Below, in pieces: positions 21,266 through 24,530 of a stretch of 24,530 nt of DNA. The notes below the pieces were generated by a model that searched no databases, was not told the origin of the DNA, and worked only from the letters and a program-made list of their open reading frames with translations. Position 1 is the first letter of the stretch. Every line of letters begins with the position of its first letter. Both the position numbers and the translations under genes were made by a program. This DNA is from JAVKSM01 sp039583705 (GTDB lineage: Bacteria; Actinomycetota; Actinomycetes; Mycobacteriales; Pseudonocardiaceae). The stretch is from positions 1-24,530 of the forward strand of contig JAVKSM010000039.1 of assembly GCA_039583705.1 (NCBI GenBank), written 5' to 3'.

Positions 21266-21425
21266 GCATACTCCTCCTGGTCGACCGGCCTCGGCGGGTC
21301 GTGAGCGGGCCCGGTTGCGACCTCGTGACGTCGGAGGGTTTCGGATGACCCATCCCCGTCGGTTCGTCTCTCCGCAGGTTCACCGGGTCCCCGGGCGCCG
21401 CGCCCACCGCTGCGCCACCCCCACC

Positions 21426-21431
21426 TACCCT
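21426..21431 (+). promoter_or_regulatory. Probable -10 element of metF (leaderless)
   Basis: TACCCT ends 6 nt before ATG 21438 with no SD between. The 172-bp divergent region with crtE otherwise shows no clear -35 or operator; GC-rich dyads there are short. Confidence 0.4.
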
Positions 21432-21437
21432 GTGCCC

Positions 21438-22322
21438 ATGACGACGGTGATCGAACGGCTGGGGACGAGCCGGCCGGGGTTCTCGGTCGAGTTCTTCCCC
21501 CCGGCCACGGCGGACGCGGAGCGGGCGCTGTGGCAGGCCGTGCGTGAGCTCGAACCGTTGGACCCGGCGTTCGTGTCGGTCACCTACGGTGCCGGCGGTT
21601 CGACGCGGGACCGCACCGTCCGCACGACTGCGCGTATCGCGGCCGAGACGACCCTCGTGCCGGTGGCGCACCTCACTGCGGTCAACCACTCGGTCATCGA
21701 GCTACGCGCGGTCGTCGGAAGCTACGCGGGCGCCGGGATCCGCAACGTGCTCGCGATCCGCGGTGACCCGCCGGGAGACCCGATGGGGACATGGGTGGCA
21801 CATCCGGAAGGCGTGCGCTACGCCGAGGAGCTGGTACGGCTGGTCCGATGTCTCGGCGACTTCTGCGTCGGGGTGGCGGCCTTCCCCTACGGCCACCCGC
21901 GCTCATCGGATCTCGACACCGACACCGGCTACTTCCTGCGCAAGATTCGGGCCGGTGCGCAGTTCGCGATCAGCCAGATGTTCCTGCGCGCCGAGGATTT
22001 CCTGCGGATGCGGGATCGGCTGGCCGGCGCCGGCTGCGAGGTCCCGGTGCTGCCCGGCCTGATGCCGATCACCAACCCGCGCACGCTGGCCAGGGCTGCG
22101 GAGTTCTCCGGCGCCCCGCTGCCCGCCGAGGTCACGCGGCGGCTGGAACCGCTGGCCGGGGATGCGGCCGCCTTCCGGGCTGCGGGCGTGGACCTGGCCA
22201 CCGAGTTGGCCGGCCGGTTGCTCGCCGAGGGCGTTCCCGGGCTGCACTTCTACACGCTCAACCGGTCCACGGCCACCCGCCAGGTGGTGGCGCGGCTGGA
22301 CCTGGCGGGCCTGCGTGCCTGA
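21438..22322 (+). CDS. metF: Methylenetetrahydrofolate reductase-like protein (Rv2172c-like)
   Basis: This 294-aa TIM-barrel protein of the MTHFR family reduces 5,10-methylenetetrahydrofolate to 5-methyltetrahydrofolate for methionine synthesis. Visible parts are GFSVEFFPPATADAERALW with the catalytic Glu, FVSVTYGAGGSTRDRT, AHLTAVNHSV, NVLAIRGDPP, VAAFPYGHPRS, AQFAISQMFLRAEDF and PVLPGLMPITNPR. It resembles M. tuberculosis Rv2172c, a short mycobacterial form; I recall reports that such forms lack bound flavin, which would make them unusual. ATG 21438 begins the homology and has a TACCCT -10. The stop overlaps the GTG start of the CDP-alcohol phosphotransferase by 8 nt, so the two are cotranscribed. 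Confidence 0.88.
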   Translation: MTTVIERLGTSRPGFSVEFFPPATADAERALWQAVRELEPLDPAFVSVTYGAGGSTRDRTVRTTARIAAETTLVPVAHLTAVNHSVIELRAVVGSYAGAGIRNVLAIRGDPPGDPMGTWVAHPEGVRYAEELVRLVRCLGDFCVGVAAFPYGHPRSSDLDTDTGYFLRKIRAGAQFAISQMFLRAEDFLRMRDRLAGAGCEVPVLPGLMPITNPRTLARAAEFSGAPLPAEVTRRLEPLAGDAAAFRAAGVDLATELAGRLLAEGVPGLHFYTLNRSTATRQVVARLDLAGLRA

Positions 22323-23079
22323 CGAGCCGGGCACCCTGCCTGACGAGCCGGGCACCCTGCCTGACGAGCCGGGCACCCTGCTCTTCCCGAGAGACGGCCT
22401 GGCCCGGTGGTCGGAGCTGCACGGGGGGATCGACCCGCACGGCACGGTACTGCTGGCGCGTTGGCTTCGGGTGGTACAGGCGCTGGCGGTGCCGGTGGCC
22501 CGTGCCGGCGTGCCACCGGACGCGGTGACGGCCACCGGCGTCACCGTCGCACTGGCCGCGCCGGTGCTGGTGCGCGCGCCCGGTGGTGGTCCCGGAGCGG
22601 CCGCCGCGTCGGCCGCGGTGCTGGTCTCCTCGCTGCTCGACGGCTTGGACGGGGCTGTGGCGCAGCTCTCGGACCGGGTGTCGAGCCACGGCCGGACCCT
22701 CGACTCGGCCTGCGACCGGGTGGCCGAGCTGGCGGGGTTCGCGGCGCTGGGCCTGGCCGGCGGAGCTCGGTGGTGGGCACTGGGTGCGCTCGCCGCCGCC
22801 GGGCTCGGCGTCGAGGGTGCACGCGTCGCGCTTGACAGGCACCTGAGCGTCACCGCGTGGGAGCGGCCGAGCCGGAGCATCCTCACCGCGGTAGGCCTGA
22901 GCGCGGTCGCGGCCCGGCTGCCGGGCGCCGGCGCGATCACCACGGTCGTCGGGCTGGGACTCGCGGGGGTCGGCGTCGCACAGTTCGTCTGGGCCGTTCG
23001 ACGGTCGGGAGCGCTCGACCCTTCCAGGTCAGCCGTCCCCGGCGGCGCCGTTGGATCGAGTCGACGAGCAGGCAGATGA
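22315..23079 (+). CDS. CDP-alcohol phosphatidyltransferase-family membrane protein
   Basis: This 254-aa protein carries the family signature from residue 109: D109-x2-D112-G113-x2-A116-Q117-x8-G126-x3-D130-x3-D134. The four Asp residues that bind metal are intact, but the usual Arg after Ala is Gln. Hydrophobic segments flank it (VALAAPVLV, AAVLVSSLL, GFAALGLAGG, LGALAAAGLGV, TVVGLGLAGVGVAQFVW), as expected of a six-helix enzyme. The family moves a phospho-alcohol from CDP-activated donors to an acceptor alcohol; the substrate cannot be read. GTG 22315 overlaps the metF end by 8 nt. The N-terminus is built of PDEPGTL repeats before the fold begins near residue 22. Its last 143 bp overlap the convergent GT2 gene. 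I do not know of it at the mycobacterial locus. Confidence 0.78.
   Translation: MPDEPGTLPDEPGTLPDEPGTLLFPRDGLARWSELHGGIDPHGTVLLARWLRVVQALAVPVARAGVPPDAVTATGVTVALAAPVLVRAPGGGPGAAAASAAVLVSSLLDGLDGAVAQLSDRVSSHGRTLDSACDRVAELAGFAALGLAGGARWWALGALAAAGLGVEGARVALDRHLSVTAWERPSRSILTAVGLSAVAARLPGAGAITTVVGLGLAGVGVAQFVWAVRRSGALDPSRSAVPGGAVGSSRRAGR
22318..22380 (+). repeat. Three perfect tandem copies of a 21-bp unit
   Basis: The unit starting CCTGACGAGCC occurs at 22318-22338, 22339-22359 and 22360-22380 without mismatch. It spans the metF stop codon, which lies in the first copy, and encodes three PDEPGTL heptads at the N-terminus of the next protein. Since 21 bp is seven codons, copy-number change would not disturb the frame. 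Confidence 0.9.
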
Positions 23080-24148
23080 ACGCCGCCACCGACAGCGGGT
23101 GCGCCAGCGCGTCCGGCCACGCCCTACCGCCGGTGGCCCCCGCAGCCACTACCCGGGAGGCCACGCCGGCGCCCCAGCCGGCCAGGCCACACCACCGTAA
23201 CGCGCCCCGCCCGGCGAGCGCGGCGAGCGGCGGCAGCAGGTACGCCAGCGCCAGTGCCGCCACCGGTCCGACAGCGCGGGCAGGAGAACCGAACGCGGCC
23301 CACAGCGACTTGGCGTAGCCATCACGCAGCTCCCGCCCGGATCGGTACATCCGGCAACTGGCCAACGTCGAACCGTCGGCCGGGGCCGCCCGCCCGCCCG
23401 CCCGCTTGACCGCACGGGCGAGTGCGAGATCCTCCAGCACCTCACCGGCGACTGCGGCGTGGCCCCCGACGCGCCGGTAGGTGTCCGCCCGGATGACGAG
23501 GAACTGTCCGTTTGCCGCCGCGAGCGACGGCCGCCGCGAGCGTTCGGCGGTCCGCACCGGCAGCGTGGTCAACCAGGACCACTGGTTGAGGGGCTGTACG
23601 AGGCGCTCCGCCCAGCTCTGAGCAGCCAGCCGTGGCCACGGCGACACGAGGTCCAACTCGGAGTCGTCGAGTAGCCGGACCGCGGCGGCCACGGCGTCCG
23701 GGGCCAGCCGGACGTCGGCGTCGACGAACACGAGCACCTCGGTGCCCGCCGGAGTGAGTCCGACGAGGCGGTGGCAGGCGGCCGACTTACCCAGCCATCC
23801 CGGGGGCGGCGCAGCCGTGGCGCGCACCACCCGGATCCGGGGATCCCCAGCCGCGGCCAGGACGGCAGTGCCGGCAGTGTGATCTTCGGAGGCGTCGTCG
23901 AGCACGAGGACCGCGAGTTCGGGTACCCCGCGCTGCTTTCGCAGGTCCGCCACGAGCGCCCCGATCCGCGCTGCCTCGTCCTTGGCTGGCACGAGCACGG
24001 CGACCCGGCGGGCTGTCCACGCCGCGCCCGGGGGCGCTCGGCGCAGCCGGGACGCGTTATGGGCGGCATGCGCCGCGCCAGCGGTGGCCAGGGCGGTACC
24101 GAGGGCTGTGCCGAGCACCAGCGTCCGTCGCAGCCGCCGCGGCGGCAT
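22937..24148 (-). CDS. GT2 glycosyltransferase, CrtQ-like
   Basis: This 403-aa membrane glycosyltransferase has an N-terminal hydrophobic anchor (residues about 8-30), a GT2 domain (VAVLVPAKDEAARIGALV, DDASEDHT, GWLGKSAACHRL, metal motif D143-A-D145 in VFVDADVRL, ANGQFLVIRADTYRRVGGH, GEVLEDLALARAVKRAG), the acceptor-side block MYRSGRELRDGYAKSLWAAFG, and about three C-terminal membrane helices. This layout and the GKSxAC and MYxSxxEVxDGYxKSLW patterns resemble CrtQ-type glycosyltransferases of carotenoid clusters and related lipid glycosyltransferases. The crt operon nearby supports a carotenoid or lipid acceptor, but this is inference. ATG 24148 lies 3 bp after the lppM stop, so the two form an operon. 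The last 50 residues are Arg/Pro-rich and lie antisense to the phosphotransferase gene. Confidence 0.82.
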   Translation of the reverse strand: MPPRRLRRTLVLGTALGTALATAGAAHAAHNASRLRRAPPGAAWTARRVAVLVPAKDEAARIGALVADLRKQRGVPELAVLVLDDASEDHTAGTAVLAAAGDPRIRVVRATAAPPPGWLGKSAACHRLVGLTPAGTEVLVFVDADVRLAPDAVAAAVRLLDDSELDLVSPWPRLAAQSWAERLVQPLNQWSWLTTLPVRTAERSRRPSLAAANGQFLVIRADTYRRVGGHAAVAGEVLEDLALARAVKRAGGRAAPADGSTLASCRMYRSGRELRDGYAKSLWAAFGSPARAVGPVAALALAYLLPPLAALAGRGALRWCGLAGWGAGVASRVVAAGATGGRAWPDALAHPLSVAAFICLLVDSIQRRRRGRLTWKGRALPTVERPRRTVRRRPPRVPARRPW

Positions 24149-24151
24149 CGG

Positions 24152-24530
24152 TCAGTACCCCCGACGGGCCCGGGTCGGGCGTCGGCTGCGGGCGACCCGG
24201 GCCAACAGCACCACCCCGGCTGCCGCGAGTGCGACGATCCCGAACAGCAGCAGACCCCAGCCCGCCACCGGTGGCGCGGCCGGGTCCGGGTAGCCGAGCG
24301 TCGCGTTCACCGGGGTCACCTGGCCCGGCGGAAAGCGCCAGGACAGCATACCGGCCGCGGCGTCGCCGTCGGTGCTCACGACTTGGCCCGGAACGGACAT
24401 CTTGAGTTGGACGTCGGCACCCTGCGCAGGCAGCCTCGTGAGGTCCGCCTGCCCCGACACCACCACTTGGTCGCCCACCCGCCGCAGGTCGAGCCGAAGT
24501 GCCTTGCCCGCCTGGGGGCTGACCGTGGCC
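24152..24530 (-). CDS. lppM: LppM-like lipoprotein, C-terminal part (5' end outside window)
   Basis: The frame is open to the window edge, so only the last 125 or so residues are seen; a GTG at 24478 is internal, not the start. The sequence RLDLRRVGDQVVVSGQADLT, followed by DVQLKMSVPGQVVSTDGD, then a membrane helix (AGWGLLLFGIVALAAAGVVLLARVA) and a basic tail, matches the LppM layout of M. tuberculosis Rv2171: an extracytoplasmic beta-rich domain with a C-terminal anchor. Mycobacterial LppM is a lipoprotein linked to phagosome processing and interaction with PIM-type lipids. The signal peptide and lipobox would be outside the window. It is the upstream partner of the GT2 gene. Confidence 0.8.
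   Translation of the reverse strand, partial: ATVSPQAGKALRLDLRRVGDQVVVSGQADLTRLPAQGADVQLKMSVPGQVVSTDGDAAAGMLSWRFPPGQVTPVNATLGYPDPAAPPVAGWGLLLFGIVALAAAGVVLLARVARSRRPTRARRGY

Noticed and set aside
22318..22380. CRISPR array
   Set aside because: Three contiguous 21-bp repeats without spacers, inside coding sequence; it is a minisatellite.
1..24530. tRNA or rRNA genes, in particular a tRNA as attachment site near the integrase scar or the accessory insert
   Set aside because: No tRNA-like cloverleaf ends or rRNA sequence were recognised in the window.

Overview
The window is high-GC actinobacterial DNA with GTG starts, probable leaderless promoters and dense coding on both strands. Its gene order follows the Mycobacterium tuberculosis segment Rv2190c to Rv2171: NlpC/P60 hydrolase, PimB', FadD15, SRPBCC protein, small membrane protein, acyltransferase, Rv2179c-type exoribonuclease, class II DAHP synthase AroG, PknL, its Rv2175c-type partner, MptA, polyprenyl synthase, MetF-like protein and LppM. 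A phosphofructokinase with the residues of the pyrophosphate-dependent Amycolatopsis methanolica enzyme, together with carotenoid genes, suggests the Pseudonocardiaceae. This placement is inferred from remembered protein similarity; no search was run.

Layout. 1-2855: a four-cysteine small protein, a leader resembling a c-di-AMP (ydaO) riboswitch, a secreted NlpC/P60 peptidase and the PIM mannosyltransferase. 2899-8574: fatty acyl-CoA ligase, SRPBCC protein, remnant of an ArsA-type ATPase, ROK glucokinase, membrane protein with alpha/beta hydrolase, and a 1-acylglycerol-phosphate acyltransferase. 8575-9133: a scar in the place where mycobacteria carry mptC and Rv2180c, with a 12-bp inverted repeat, an integrase tail and a doubtful small membrane ORF. 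9134-10756: exoribonuclease and PPi-type phosphofructokinase. 10757-12897: an AT-richer accessory insert holding a frameshifted TPR regulator, a fragment of a lanthipeptide/thiopeptide dehydratase C-terminal domain and the tail of an HTH regulator. 12898-15953: aroG, pknL and the PknL-partner DNA-binding protein. 15967-21265: a minus-strand operon crtE-crtI-mptA-crtB in which the lipoglycan mannosyltransferase lies between carotenoid genes. 21438-24530: metF, a CDP-alcohol phosphotransferase beginning with a 21-bp triple repeat, a CrtQ-like GT2 and the 3' part of lppM.

Together the genes serve the cell envelope (PIM/LM/LAM assembly, peptidoglycan hydrolysis, phospholipid and carotenoid synthesis) and central metabolism (glucose and fructose-6-phosphate phosphorylation, entry to the shikimate pathway, folate). 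crtE supplies prenyl diphosphate to crtB and crtI, giving lycopene-type carotenoid. No cyclase is seen; the GT2 could glycosylate a carotenoid or lipid. Convergent gene pairs are separated by very compact hairpins, several built around the stop codons.
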